Positions 47,419 through 57,186 are shown, numbered from the stretch's first letter. The stretch is 64,000 bases of DNA from JAKRSE01 sp943369295 (GCA_943369295.1 CALRMU020000001.1:868001-932000), one strand, 5' to 3'. Notes: generated by a model from the sequence alone, not told the origin. Made by a program: numbers and translations.

Positions 47419-47609
47419 AGCTGAATCTGGTTCTTCTTGGTTTTCTGCTGGCTTTTGTCGTCGCAGGCTGTGCCAGCGATACGGCAAGCCAGCCGGTTAA
47501 TAAGCCTTACGAACCATCATCTCCTCCGGCTGAATGGCTGAAGGAGAGGGAAGCAGGCAGGGCCACAGCGCCTCAGCCAGGCCCAAACAATGCTTCTTCA
47601 GGAAGCTGA
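47415..47609 (+). CDS. Small lipoprotein
   Basis: A 64-residue protein starting with GTG in the GTGA overlap with the prepilin gene. Lipobox LAFVVAGC places the lipidated Cys at residue 16. The mature part is only about 48 residues, rich in Pro, Ala and Ser (PYEPSSPPAEWLKEREAGRA), and looks unstructured. A longer in-frame start at 47361 overlaps the prepilin gene and is not needed. Coupled to the prepilin-like gene; function unknown. Confidence 0.75.
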   Translation: MKLNLVLLGFLLAFVVAGCASDTASQPVNKPYEPSSPPAEWLKEREAGRATAPQPGPNNASSGS

Positions 47610-47621
47610 TTGACTCTAGAA

Positions 47622-47658
47622 CCAGGGGCATAAAAAGCCCCTGGGATGTCCCCTTTAT
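47622..47658 (+). terminator. Intrinsic terminator after prepilin/lipoprotein pair
   Basis: CCAGGGGC, loop ATAAAAA, GCCCCTGG gives an 8-bp perfect stem, followed by GATGTCCCCTTTATTTTTC. The T-rich tail is a little late, so efficiency is uncertain. Confidence 0.65.
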
Positions 47659-47675
47659 TTTTCAGTGATCTTCCC

Positions 47676-49715
47676 ATGTCAATGACAGCGATTCTTGCCG
47701 CGATTCTCATGCAGACTTCATCTGCAGCCTGGCAGCCCATGCCTTTGATAACAGCAGAGCAGCGCAAAGCGGGCTTTACTGGTGGTGAAGGTGCTCAGTG
47801 GCCTCGATCGATCGCGGTTGATTCTACAGGCGACTTTCTTGTTTTGGGAATCGATGTCGGGGGCATTTATCGCAGCCGTGACGGCGGGCAGAATTGGGAG
47901 CCCTCCAATGTTGGCTACACCCCCAGGGGAAGTTCCTGCGTGGCGATTGACCCATTTAACTCCAAGCGTGTTTTGAGCGTCGGAGTGAACTCCTCCCCCC
48001 TCGCTCAGAATGGCCTCTATCTGAGTGAAGATGGAGCCGCGTCGTGGCGGGCAGTCCTGCCAGTTGATATGGGGGGAGACGAGCAGAGAGATCAGCTTGC
48101 TTACGATCCATCCAGCTTTGATCCGGGAAGCAAAGAGACAAAGCGAGTTTTTTGGTCGAGGATCAAGCTGGATAAGCCGAGTTGGGGGCCGGAAAGGAAC
48201 CTAGCTGCCCTTTTTCTTAGCGAAGATTCAGGCCGAACGTGGAAAGAGCTAAAAGGCCAAGAGCAGATGGGCGGACAGCTTTTAAGGTTCGACCCCAAAG
48301 GAAAATGGCTTTACGCCGCAGGTGAAGAGGGTTTATGGCGAGTGAACCCTCGGAGCCTAGAGAAGACCAAAATACTAGAGGCGCAAACGACTGGCGTGGA
48401 TGTTAATCCCCAGCGGCCTGGCTGGGTTTGGGCTTCGACAAAAGACAGCCTCCGGGTCAGCGAAGATTCTGGCAGCACTTGGCGGAGTCTTTCGACCAAC
48501 GGGCTGGTCAGGCCGGATTCTGCTCTCAGATGGATAAAGGTCAGTCCGACTGATGCAAATCGTATGTCGGTTTGGAGCGACCAATCACCAAATGGTTGGG
48601 ATTGGCCGAGATTTTTCAGCCACGATGGCGGCCGCACTTGGAGCAGGAGTGAAAAGGATTCCAAGGGGGCTTTTCTGCCAGATAACACCAGGCAGGGCTT
48701 TACCCTTTGGCACCCGAGGAATCCGCAGACGGCCTGGAGTTGGGGAGGAGACTGGCCCACAAAATCTCTTGATGGCGGGAAAACTTTTCGCTACGCTGGC
48801 CAAGGGATGAATGCTGTTCTGGTCGGGGGGCATTTCAACTTCACCAAAACTGATCCTAACATCATCTTCTTTGGATCTCAAGATTACAACGGGGCAATGA
48901 CCCTAGACGGAGGCCAGACCTGGAGCTACAAGAATGTCTCTGGCAACGGCTGGGGCGGCTTCTGCTACGGTGGCTATGCTCTAAGCAGAGAAGTCCTTTT
49001 TGTTGGCAACGCAGAAGGCTGGGGTGCGCCCAGAAAGTTGAAGGTCAGTCGAGATTCTGGGCAGACATGGCAGGAACTGCCCCATGAAAACAAGGGTCTG
49101 GATGTTTCAAACGGCTGGTCAAAAGATCCCTCGACTGCATTTTTGGGGAATCTCGTGACGCGAGACGGAGCAAAGACATGGACCGCCATGCCTGGCTGTG
49201 ATGCTGTGCTTGCCGAGACAAAAGATGGGCAGTTGTTTGGCACCAAAAGGGGCTCCCCTTGGACCCTGGTGACATCAAAGAATGGAGGAAGAAACTGGAC
49301 AAAGCTGATTGACCTGCCCAATGATGTTTCTGACATGGCTTGGGATGAGAAGCGATCCAGGCTTTACGTCACAGCAGACCTGAACCTCTACACCTTTGAG
49401 AAAGACAAATTGACCCAGCTTCAGCCACCGGACGATCAGTTAGGCTCCCGAAGAATAAGATCCGTTGCAGTAGACCCTGTCAATCCAGACGTCGTCTATC
49501 TAGGGTCAGCGGCGAATATTTACACTAGTTCGGTTTCCGTGCAAAGGTCATTGGATGGGGGCAAAACTTGGCAGAGTCTTACTCTTTCTAAGCCGCTTGA
49601 TGGAAAGGCCAAAGATGGGGGCAGGGAAGCCTTGGTGGTCAGGGTTCACCCCAAAACCCGGCGGCTCTATGTTTCCACCAGCTGTTACGGCCTCTGGACC
49701 CATTCTGCTCCGTGA
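47676..49715 (+). CDS. Secreted beta-propeller of the GH74/sortilin (Asp-box) type
   Basis: A 679-residue exported protein (ATG 47676, leader MTAILAAILMQTSSA). It is built from Asp-box repeats S-x-D-x-G-x-T/N-W: SRDGGQNWE, SEDSGRTWK, SEDSGSTWR, SHDGGRTWS, SRDSGQTWQ, SLDGGKTWQ and others, the pattern of tandem seven-bladed propellers in xyloglucanases and sialidase-like proteins. VAVDPVNPDVVYLGSAANIY is a typical GH74 blade phrase. Hydrolase residues cannot be placed with confidence. It is followed by a methyltransferase and GH78 gene on the same strand. Confidence 0.85.
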   Translation: MSMTAILAAILMQTSSAAWQPMPLITAEQRKAGFTGGEGAQWPRSIAVDSTGDFLVLGIDVGGIYRSRDGGQNWEPSNVGYTPRGSSCVAIDPFNSKRVLSVGVNSSPLAQNGLYLSEDGAASWRAVLPVDMGGDEQRDQLAYDPSSFDPGSKETKRVFWSRIKLDKPSWGPERNLAALFLSEDSGRTWKELKGQEQMGGQLLRFDPKGKWLYAAGEEGLWRVNPRSLEKTKILEAQTTGVDVNPQRPGWVWASTKDSLRVSEDSGSTWRSLSTNGLVRPDSALRWIKVSPTDANRMSVWSDQSPNGWDWPRFFSHDGGRTWSRSEKDSKGAFLPDNTRQGFTLWHPRNPQTAWSWGGDWPTKSLDGGKTFRYAGQGMNAVLVGGHFNFTKTDPNIIFFGSQDYNGAMTLDGGQTWSYKNVSGNGWGGFCYGGYALSREVLFVGNAEGWGAPRKLKVSRDSGQTWQELPHENKGLDVSNGWSKDPSTAFLGNLVTRDGAKTWTAMPGCDAVLAETKDGQLFGTKRGSPWTLVTSKNGGRNWTKLIDLPNDVSDMAWDEKRSRLYVTADLNLYTFEKDKLTQLQPPDDQLGSRRIRSVAVDPVNPDVVYLGSAANIYTSSVSVQRSLDGGKTWQSLTLSKPLDGKAKDGGREALVVRVHPKTRRLYVSTSCYGLWTHSAP

Positions 49716-49733
49716 TTCAGTAGACTGCCGTAA

Positions 49734-50480
49734 GTGGCAGAAGCAACCCCAGATGAGATGATCTCACTTTGGTCGACATCGGCCGAAGCTTGGGACAAGG
49801 CTGTCCTGGAAGACGTGAACCGCATTGGTTTGCTGGATTCAAGGGCCTTGAATCTTATGGGTAAAGCGGCTGGCCAAAAGGTTTTGGATGTAGGGTGCGG
49901 AGAAGGGAGATTTGTCCGCATGCTTTTGGAGAAAGGGGCTCATGCAGAAGGGTTGGACCCCATCCCTCACTTTATCAATCTCGCTAAAGAGCGCTGCCCC
50001 GAAGCCACATGGCATCTTGGCCGAGCGGAAGAAATGGATCTGACTGGCTACGATTGGGTGGTCTGTTACTTGAGCCTTATTGATGTCGCAGACCTGGCTG
50101 CATCTGTGGCAGCCTGTGCCAAGGCTATGGTGCCGGGCGGAAAGCTGCTAAACATCACGCTTAGCCCCTTTGCCACAACCCGCACCAGCGCTTACGAAAC
50201 CGACCCTGAAACGGGTGAAGCCTACATTCGCATGGAGGACTATTCTTCGTCCCGCCCTCAGCGGGTTGGTTGGAAAGGGATAGAGATCATCAACTTTCAC
50301 CGTCCTCTTGATGAACAGCTCATGTGCTTTGTCAATCAGGGACTGATTTTGAGGCACTACCAAGAGGCCGTGCCAACCGATTCGGAAATCGAACAATTTC
50401 CAAAGCTGAGCATTCAGCAGAAACTGCCTCTTTTTAACCTGCAAGTCTGGGAAAAACCTCATGCCCCTTTCACCCATTGA
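49734..50480 (+). CDS. SAM-dependent class I methyltransferase
   Basis: A 248-residue Rossmann methyltransferase starting with GTG 49734. Motif I is VLDVGCGEGRF, followed by AEGLDPIPHFINLAK, and the post-I strand WVVCYLSLIDVADLAASVAA with MVPGGKLLNITLSPF. Substrate unknown. It overlaps the rhamnosidase gene by 20 bp. Confidence 0.88.
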   Translation: MAEATPDEMISLWSTSAEAWDKAVLEDVNRIGLLDSRALNLMGKAAGQKVLDVGCGEGRFVRMLLEKGAHAEGLDPIPHFINLAKERCPEATWHLGRAEEMDLTGYDWVVCYLSLIDVADLAASVAACAKAMVPGGKLLNITLSPFATTRTSAYETDPETGEAYIRMEDYSSSRPQRVGWKGIEIINFHRPLDEQLMCFVNQGLILRHYQEAVPTDSEIEQFPKLSIQQKLPLFNLQVWEKPHAPFTH

Positions 50481-53391
50481 ACTCAAGTGCTGCGATCTGA
50501 TTAACCCGATTGGTGTTGAAAGCACTGGTCTCAGGCTTTCTTGGAAGCTGAAATCGACTGGCCGCGGCGAGCATCAATCTGCTTGGGAAATCAAAGCGAC
50601 TAGCCCCGATGGGGTTGAGCTTTGGTCCAGTGGTCAAGTGCTGGGCAGCCAGACGGTGGACATCGAATGGATGGGACGCAAGCTGGCCGCAGTTCAGGAA
50701 GTGAACTGGCGTGTCCGAGTCTGGACCAAGGGCAGCGACACAGCTTCTGATTGGTCTGCCCCTGCCAGGTTCGTGACGAATCCTATCACTCCTGCCGATT
50801 GGGGAGCCAGTTGGATCGGCCGCCATGCTCTGAAATCCAGCTCAGACACGATGGGGATGGAGAAGGCATCTTGGATCGTTGTGCCAGGCGCAAGGTCATC
50901 CGAGACTCCTGTGAAGCAGTGGTTCCGCGTCTGGCTGGATGAAAACCAGACCAAAGGCAAGCTGATCTTTTCTGCTGACGACCAATGCCAGGTCTATTGG
51001 AAGGGAATCAAGATCGCAGAGAGCAAAGATTGGCGGAGAGCTTCTGTCGTTGACCTTATGGTTGAAGGAGATGACTGGCTGGAGTTCGAAATGGACAGCC
51101 CGGCGGGTCAGTTTGGCTTGATTGCTGGGATCATTCTTGAAGGCAAGTCGCTTTTTAGCAGCACCGACTGGGAGTCCAGCAAGGACAGACAGAACTGGAC
51201 TAAAGCCGAGGAAGTCGGACCCTACGGATGTGCACCCTGGGGACCAATCCCTCTGTACCCTACAGATAAGTGGGAGCCAGCGACAGTCTTGGCCAAAGAG
51301 TTTTCTCTCAACCATAAGGTGAAAAAGGCATTCCTCTTTGCCACTGCGCTCGGCGTGATGGATTGGAACTTGAACGGTAAGGGGCCAGCATTAGATGTTC
51401 TTATGCCAGGCTGGACCGACTTCAACAAACGGGTCCATTCTCTAGGTTGGGATGTGACCTCTGAACTGAAAGAGGGTGAGAACTCTCTTGCCATCACAGT
51501 GGGTGATGGCTGGTACGCAGGGTTCCTAGCCTTTTCTGGCCGAAGAGGCTACTACGGCCTCAACCCACAAGCTCTGGCTTCATTGTGGATTCAGGATGAA
51601 GCGGGCAAGTGGACTGTTCTCGGAACAGATGGCACTTGGCAGGCAGGTGAGGGCCCGATTCGAGACAACGACCTGCTGATGGGTACCAAGCTAGATCTCA
51701 CCAAGGGTTACAGCTTTACCGGCAAGGCAGTCGTAACCCCCATCGATCCCAAGGGACCAAAGATTCTGCCTCATCCTGCTGGTCCGATTGAGATCAATCA
51801 AGAGGTTGGAGCCCTATCTTTCACCAAAACAAACGATGGCAAGTTTGTTTACGATTTCGGCCAGAACCTGGTTGGAGTCGTTAAGCTGACCGTTAACGGC
51901 AAGGCGGGCCAGAAGCTGGTTCTTCGTCACGCCGAAGTGCTTGAGAAAGACGGCAGCCTTTACACTGCCAACCTAAGGGCTGCCAAACAGATCGATGAAG
52001 TGATTTTGAAGGAGGGCACAAATGTTTTTGCGCCACCCTTCACCTTCCACGGATTTAGGTACTGCGAGATTGCAGGCCTTGAAACAGAACTCAATTTGAG
52101 TGATGTGACGGCGCTGGTTTACCACTCACCGATGGAGAAGAAGGGCTCCTTCGATTCATCGAATGAGCTTCTTAACCGTTTGGCGGAAAACTCCGATTGG
52201 TCACTGCGCGGCAACGGTTTGGATGTTTTAACCGACTGTCCTCAGCGAGATGAAAGAGCTGGCTGGACGGGAGATATCGGTGTCTTTGTGTGGGCAGGAA
52301 TGGCTCACCGAGACATGGTGCCGATTTTGAACAAGTACCTAAAGGATCTTATGGCTGACAGCCAGTTTCCGGATGGCAGCTTGGCCGATGTCGCCCCCTA
52401 TGTGAGGGTTGTCGGGCACGGAAACGCTGCCTGGGAAGATGCCGGAGTCATTCTGTTGGCGGCCTTGATGGCAGAAGAAAAGGCTGATTTCCTTTTAGAT
52501 GAGCACAGGGAATCGGCGATTCGGTTTGGCAAATATTTGGAAGCCGAACTCATGAGCACGGGGCTTCGCAAGCCGGGAGCCTATGGGGACTGGCTGAGGC
52601 TCAAGGGGCCGCAACACACGGTGCTTCTCGCGACCCTTTATGCCGCCCACTCCTTCCGATGCCTCACCGTCATCGATCCCGCTAAAAAGGATCACTGGAA
52701 CACCCAAGCCGATAGGGCAGAAGATGCCGTCTGCCGCGCCTTTTTGAAGCCATATGGCAGGCTGATTGAGCAGGATCAGGAGAGTCAATCCTTCTACGCT
52801 ATGGCCCACTTTATGAAGGACGCCCGGCTGAAAACATCGGCAAAGAACCTGAAAAGACTGGTGGATGAAAGCGGCGGTTCTTTGGCAACTGGCTTTATGG
52901 GCACCGGTTTCCTTCTTCAGACCCTGGCCGAGCAGGGCGAGTGGGAGACCTTCTATCAGATTCTGCTTAGAGAAGAGTATCCCGGCTGGCTGTACCAGAT
53001 CAAGAACGGAGCGACTTCGATGTGGGAACGATGGGATTCTTGGACTCCAGAAAAAGGCTTCCAAGATCCTGGAATGAACTCATTCAACCATTTTTGGATT
53101 GGGTGCGTTTACGACCCCATGGTTCGATTCGTGGCTGGAGTCTCGGTCGCGGCTCAGTCAGGCGTAATCTCTCCGATTCCAACCAAACGGTTGACTCATG
53201 CTTCTGCCACTAGGGAGACTCGGCACGGATGGGTTAAAGGCGGCTGGAAGTGGCAGGGTTCTGACCTGATTGTTGAAGGAGAAGTTGGTCCAAATATGAC
53301 AGCGGAGTTCAAAACTCCGAAAGGGTTCAAAAACTTGGACCAGACTCTTCAGCCTGGTCCATTCCGAATCATCCTTCACGAAGAGGGGTAG
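50461..53391 (+). CDS. Glycoside hydrolase family 78 alpha-L-rhamnosidase
   Basis: A 976-residue GH78 enzyme, of usual length. It has N-terminal beta-sandwich domains (LRLSWKLKS, VTSELKEGENSLAITVGDGWYAGF), and the barrel with the catalytic-acid region LTDCPQRDERAGWTGDIGVF. The later GATSMWERWDSWTP carries the putative base Glu, and NSFNHFWIGCVYDPMVRFVA is conserved. No signal peptide is visible at the start. It releases L-rhamnose, which matches the rhaI and rhaB genes that converge on its 3' end (16-bp overlap with rhaI). Confidence 0.94.
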   Translation: MPLSPIELKCCDLINPIGVESTGLRLSWKLKSTGRGEHQSAWEIKATSPDGVELWSSGQVLGSQTVDIEWMGRKLAAVQEVNWRVRVWTKGSDTASDWSAPARFVTNPITPADWGASWIGRHALKSSSDTMGMEKASWIVVPGARSSETPVKQWFRVWLDENQTKGKLIFSADDQCQVYWKGIKIAESKDWRRASVVDLMVEGDDWLEFEMDSPAGQFGLIAGIILEGKSLFSSTDWESSKDRQNWTKAEEVGPYGCAPWGPIPLYPTDKWEPATVLAKEFSLNHKVKKAFLFATALGVMDWNLNGKGPALDVLMPGWTDFNKRVHSLGWDVTSELKEGENSLAITVGDGWYAGFLAFSGRRGYYGLNPQALASLWIQDEAGKWTVLGTDGTWQAGEGPIRDNDLLMGTKLDLTKGYSFTGKAVVTPIDPKGPKILPHPAGPIEINQEVGALSFTKTNDGKFVYDFGQNLVGVVKLTVNGKAGQKLVLRHAEVLEKDGSLYTANLRAAKQIDEVILKEGTNVFAPPFTFHGFRYCEIAGLETELNLSDVTALVYHSPMEKKGSFDSSNELLNRLAENSDWSLRGNGLDVLTDCPQRDERAGWTGDIGVFVWAGMAHRDMVPILNKYLKDLMADSQFPDGSLADVAPYVRVVGHGNAAWEDAGVILLAALMAEEKADFLLDEHRESAIRFGKYLEAELMSTGLRKPGAYGDWLRLKGPQHTVLLATLYAAHSFRCLTVIDPAKKDHWNTQADRAEDAVCRAFLKPYGRLIEQDQESQSFYAMAHFMKDARLKTSAKNLKRLVDESGGSLATGFMGTGFLLQTLAEQGEWETFYQILLREEYPGWLYQIKNGATSMWERWDSWTPEKGFQDPGMNSFNHFWIGCVYDPMVRFVAGVSVAAQSGVISPIPTKRLTHASATRETRHGWVKGGWKWQGSDLIVEGEVGPNMTAEFKTPKGFKNLDQTLQPGPFRIILHEEG

Positions 53392-54587
53392 CCGCCACCG
53401 CCGCCGCTGGGGAGAGGACGGGCCTTCGCTCGCCTCTCCTCTTCGCCGGAGGCTTTGAGGTCGGCCATGGGGTCGGCGGAGGCGCCGATGGCTTCCCTCA
53501 GAGCAGCCACCAAATCTCGCACATCGGTGTTGAATGCATCAGTGAGAAGTGTGTGAGCACCCAAGACATCGCCACTCTGCTGCGCCAACCGCAGGGATTT
53601 TTGATCGATAAGCAGAGCCTTAACGTAGGCTGCCTGGCAGTTAAGAACGCTAAGAATCATTGCCTGCAGCTTGGGTTCAATGTTGTGACTTTGGTCGATC
53701 ATCAAGGCGAGGTTCGGCCCGATGGCTCCTGCCGAGACCAGTTCGTAGAAAATCAAAAAGATCTCCCAAGGGTTGGCAGCCCCTACAATCAGATCATCGT
53801 CGCCATAGTTTCGGCTGTTGAAATGAAAGCCGCCGAGCCTCTTTTCGGCCAAGAGCTGAACAATGACATAAGGAATCGAGGTGCCAGGGGCATGATGGCC
53901 GGTATCAACCAAAACCTCCGCTTTATCACCCAAGCCTAAGCAGAGAGCAAAAGAAGTTCCCCAGTCAGCGATATCGGTATGGTAAAAGGCTGGTTCGTAG
54001 AACTTGTACTCCAAGAGCATTTTTGACTTGGACGGCAGATGGCTGTAGACCTCAGCGAGAGAATCCTTCATTCTCACGCGACGGTCAAAGATTGAATCCT
54101 GTCCAGCATAGTTGGTGCCATCTGCCAGCCAGATCGAGAGAATGTCTGAGCCGACCGCTTCCATGATTTGGCAGCATTCCACCATGTGGTTAACTGCCTT
54201 CTTTCTGATGCCCGCGTCTGGGTTGCAGATAGAGCCTAGCTTGTACTCATCTGCCTGAAAGACATTGGGATTGATCGCCCCAATCTTGACTCCCTGTTCA
54301 TTGGCCGCAGCAGAAAGCTGACCCCAGTCATCGACTTTGTCCCATGGAATATGCAGAGCCACCGAAGGTGCTGTGCCTGTGAGTTTGTGCACCAAGGCGG
54401 CGTCTTCAATCTTGTCATCAAGGGTCAGGGCCGCACCTGGGTAGGCAAAGGTTTTAAACCTAGTTCCGCTGTTGGCGTAGCCCCAGCTTGGAGTCTCTAT
54501 CTGAAGCTTCTTAAACGCTTCAACCAAAAGGTCGAAAGTCAGGTCAGCAGCATCAAGCTGTCGTGTTACGCTCTCGGCAGGCTTCAT
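53376..54587 (-). CDS. rhaI: L-rhamnose isomerase (RhaI type)
   Basis: A 403-residue xylose-isomerase-like barrel of the RhaI family (the form distinct from E. coli RhaA). It includes IETPSWGYANSGTRFKTFAY, ALHIPWDKVDDW, SIWLADGTNYAGQDSIFDRR, MLLEYKFYEPAFYHTDIADW with metal-binding Glu, VLVDTGHHAPGTSIPY and LGGFHFNSRNYGDDDLIVGA. The reaction is L-rhamnose to L-rhamnulose. The last 20 residues are Gly/Pro/Arg-rich and encoded in the overlap with the rhamnosidase gene. Starts 4 bp after rhaB. Confidence 0.93.
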   Translation of the reverse strand: MKPAESVTRQLDAADLTFDLLVEAFKKLQIETPSWGYANSGTRFKTFAYPGAALTLDDKIEDAALVHKLTGTAPSVALHIPWDKVDDWGQLSAAANEQGVKIGAINPNVFQADEYKLGSICNPDAGIRKKAVNHMVECCQIMEAVGSDILSIWLADGTNYAGQDSIFDRRVRMKDSLAEVYSHLPSKSKMLLEYKFYEPAFYHTDIADWGTSFALCLGLGDKAEVLVDTGHHAPGTSIPYVIVQLLAEKRLGGFHFNSRNYGDDDLIVGAANPWEIFLIFYELVSAGAIGPNLALMIDQSHNIEPKLQAMILSVLNCQAAYVKALLIDQKSLRLAQQSGDVLGAHTLLTDAFNTDVRDLVAALREAIGASADPMADLKASGEEERRAKARPLPSGGGGGYPSS

Positions 54588-54591
54588 TGGT

Positions 54592-56043
54592 TCACCTTGT
54601 TTTTGGAAGTTTGTTAATCAGGTCTGCCCAGTCTCTCTCTGGCTCGGGCTTAAACTCTTGAGTCAATCCACTGTGAGCGATGATCTCCTTGGCCTCACTC
54701 AGCGACCCAATCAGCCCCAAAGAGACCATTTGAATCGCAATGTTGCCAAGGCTCGTTGCCTCTACCGGTCCGGCAACGACTGGCAGACCAGTCATATCCG
54801 CAGTCAATTGGCACAAAAGCCGACTTTGGCTTCCGCCACCCATCAAGTGAATGGTCTTTGGGGTGCGGCCGGTCAAGGAACTGATGTCGGCCAGGCAGCG
54901 AGCGTGCCCCATGGCAATAGATTCATAGGCGCACCTTAGAATCTCTGCCTTGGTAGAAGGCACTTTTTGCCCCGAAGCCTGGCACCAGCTCTGGATCATC
55001 TGAGGCATGGAATTCGGCATCAAAAAGCATGTGTCGGTGCTGTTTACCCAGCTGCCCGGGCTGGGGCAGTTCTCGGCCAATTCTGCCGCTTCGGCAATAG
55101 AAATGCCCCATTCCCTCATGCATTCCTGCACCAGCCAAAGCCCCGTAATGTTTCGGCAGAACCTAATCCGCCCGTCAACCGCGCCTTCGTTGGTCATGTT
55201 GGCGGCCATGGCTTCCGGAGTTCTAATTGGTGACGCTAGGGTCATTCCCATAATCGACCAGGTTCCGGTCGAGATCCAAACGTGGTCGTCGCCAAGGGCA
55301 GGAACAGCAGCTTCCGCCGAAGCCGTGTCGTGGCAGCCAGGAAGAATGACTTGAATATCCGTCTCTTCCAAATGTCCTCCCTGCTGAAGTCTTGCTCTGC
55401 CCAGAGATGTCCCTGGCATGGCGATTTCTGCAAAAAGATCTGGTTTGGCTCCCAGAAACTCGAGCACAGGTTTCGACCAATTTCTCGTGGATGGATCAAC
55501 CATTTGGCTGGTTGTGGCCATAGAGAACTCGGCCTTTTTCACTCCGGTCAGCCAAAAGTTAAGCAGGTCAGGAGTTGAAAGAAAGCTCCTTGCCTCATCC
55601 CACAAGTTGGGTCTAGCCGAGGATTCTGCCTTTAGCTGCACCAAAGTGTTAAAGGGCATAAACTGAATGCCCGTTTCCTGATAAATCAGCTCTTTCTGTC
55701 CTGAGGACCAGCTTTCCCAAAGGCCCTCAGTCCGCGAATCGCGGTAGGCGTAGGGAATACCAAGAAGCCGGTCATCTTCACCAAGCAAGGCGTAATCAAC
55801 TCCCCAGGTGTCGATGCCCAGTGAAACCAAGTTGACAGTTTCAGCTCTTGCGGCTCGAATCCCGGCAAGGCAGTTCTCGAAAAGTGAGAGAGTATTCCAG
55901 TGCAGGCCATCAGGAAGCCGAACCATAGTGTTCGGAAACCGATGCACTTCCTGCAATGCAAACTTGCCCTCAGTCAGGCTGCCAACAATGGCGCGGCCGC
56001 TGCCGGCACCGAGGTCCAAAGCTAGAAAGGATGGAGGACTCAT
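54592..56043 (-). CDS. rhaB: Rhamnulokinase
   Basis: A 483-residue FGGY-family carbohydrate kinase. It shows the phosphate-binding LALDLGAGSGRAI, the LHWNTLSLFENCLAGI region, SLGIDTWGVDYALLG (DTWGVD typical for RhaB), YRDSRTEG, STGTWSIMG, and the ATP-binding HLMGGGSQSRLLCQLTADMT with GPVEATSLGNIA. It phosphorylates L-rhamnulose. Located between galT and rhaI in one minus-strand operon (gaps 29 and 4 bp). No rhamnulose-1-phosphate aldolase gene is in the window. Confidence 0.93.
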   Translation of the reverse strand: MSPPSFLALDLGAGSGRAIVGSLTEGKFALQEVHRFPNTMVRLPDGLHWNTLSLFENCLAGIRAARAETVNLVSLGIDTWGVDYALLGEDDRLLGIPYAYRDSRTEGLWESWSSGQKELIYQETGIQFMPFNTLVQLKAESSARPNLWDEARSFLSTPDLLNFWLTGVKKAEFSMATTSQMVDPSTRNWSKPVLEFLGAKPDLFAEIAMPGTSLGRARLQQGGHLEETDIQVILPGCHDTASAEAAVPALGDDHVWISTGTWSIMGMTLASPIRTPEAMAANMTNEGAVDGRIRFCRNITGLWLVQECMREWGISIAEAAELAENCPSPGSWVNSTDTCFLMPNSMPQMIQSWCQASGQKVPSTKAEILRCAYESIAMGHARCLADISSLTGRTPKTIHLMGGGSQSRLLCQLTADMTGLPVVAGPVEATSLGNIAIQMVSLGLIGSLSEAKEIIAHSGLTQEFKPEPERDWADLINKLPKTR

Positions 56044-56072
56044 CGTTGATTTACCAAAGGGTTAAAAGCTGA

Positions 56073-57101
56073 CTATGAGATGACAAGAAGCTCTTCACTG
56101 CACTTGCGCAGAGCATCCGCTGCTTGTTCTGGAGTGATGTCTCGCTGGCTTTCACCCAGCATCTCATAGCCCACCATGAACTTTTTCACAGTCGCAGAGC
56201 GAAGCAGGGGCGGATAAAGGTGAGCGTGCAGCACCCATCCTTCGGCTTCTTCACCATTTGGTGCTTCGTGCCAGCCCATTGAATAGGGGAAGGAGGTTTG
56301 AAACAGCTGATCACACTTTCTCAAGGCGCGGCCAAGAATATCGGCCAAGGATGAGAGTTGTGAATCACTCAGTTCGCTCAGTCTCATCGCCGATCCTTTG
56401 CAGACCAGCAGACCCTCGTAAGGCCAGGTCGCCCAAAAAGGCACCAGCCACATCCAATGCTCGTTCTCCACGACAATCCGCTCGTTTGCGGCAGACTCCT
56501 GCTGCACAACATCACCCAGCAGAGTCCGGCCATGAATGCCGAAGTAGGCAGATTGAGCATCAAGCTCCTTCTGCCAAAGATGCGGAACCCAATCTCCGGC
56601 CCAGATCTGCCCATGAGGGTGAGGGTTGCTGCATCCCATGACAGCTCCTTTGTTTTCAAAAATCTGAACGGCCTTCCACTTTCGGCCAAGCTCGTCCGAT
56701 TGTCCCCGCCACATCTCACAAACAGACTCAAGCTCGGCTTGGCTCATTCCCGCCAGAGTCAAATCGTGCCGAGGCGAAAAGCAGATGACTCTGCACTCAC
56801 CTGCCACAGGCATGGCTCTGAAAAGGCCTTCCTCAAACCCTTCTCCAGCAGGCTCTGGCAGCAGGGCAGCAAAATCGTTTTCAAAAACATAAGTCGAGGT
56901 GTAGTGGGGGTTAACCTCTCCGTTTGCCCGAGTGTTGCCAGGGCACAGATAGCACTTGGGGTCGTAGGGTGGGCGGCTGTCGGCCAAGGGCTCTACGGCG
57001 CCCTGCCAAGGGCGCTTGGTTCTGTGAGGGCTGACAAGGACCCAGTCCTGACTGAGGGGGTTGTAGCGTCTGTGGGGACTTTCCCTCAAAGCATCGTTCA
57101 T
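56073..57101 (-). CDS. galT: Galactose-1-phosphate uridylyltransferase
   Basis: A 342-residue GalT of the HIT superfamily. It shows RYNPLSQDWVLVSPHRTKRP, zinc ligands in CYLCPGNTR, the active-site HPH motif within SNPHPHGQIWAGDWVP, and a later HWMWLVPFWATWPYE and MGWHEAPNGE. It exchanges UMP between UDP-glucose and galactose-1-phosphate in the Leloir pathway. It heads the operon galT-rhaB-rhaI. No galactokinase or UDP-galactose epimerase is nearby. Divergent from the nucleotidyltransferase gene at 57187. Confidence 0.93.
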   Translation of the reverse strand: MNDALRESPHRRYNPLSQDWVLVSPHRTKRPWQGAVEPLADSRPPYDPKCYLCPGNTRANGEVNPHYTSTYVFENDFAALLPEPAGEGFEEGLFRAMPVAGECRVICFSPRHDLTLAGMSQAELESVCEMWRGQSDELGRKWKAVQIFENKGAVMGCSNPHPHGQIWAGDWVPHLWQKELDAQSAYFGIHGRTLLGDVVQQESAANERIVVENEHWMWLVPFWATWPYEGLLVCKGSAMRLSELSDSQLSSLADILGRALRKCDQLFQTSFPYSMGWHEAPNGEEAEGWVLHAHLYPPLLRSATVKKFMVGYEMLGESQRDITPEQAADALRKCSEELLVIS

Positions 57102-57186
57102 GGGTCAGGCTCTACTTGGCTTGCGGCCAAGGCCGAGGTTACCCCTGGCCCCCACGCACTGCCATGCAGCAGGGTAAACCGGGACC

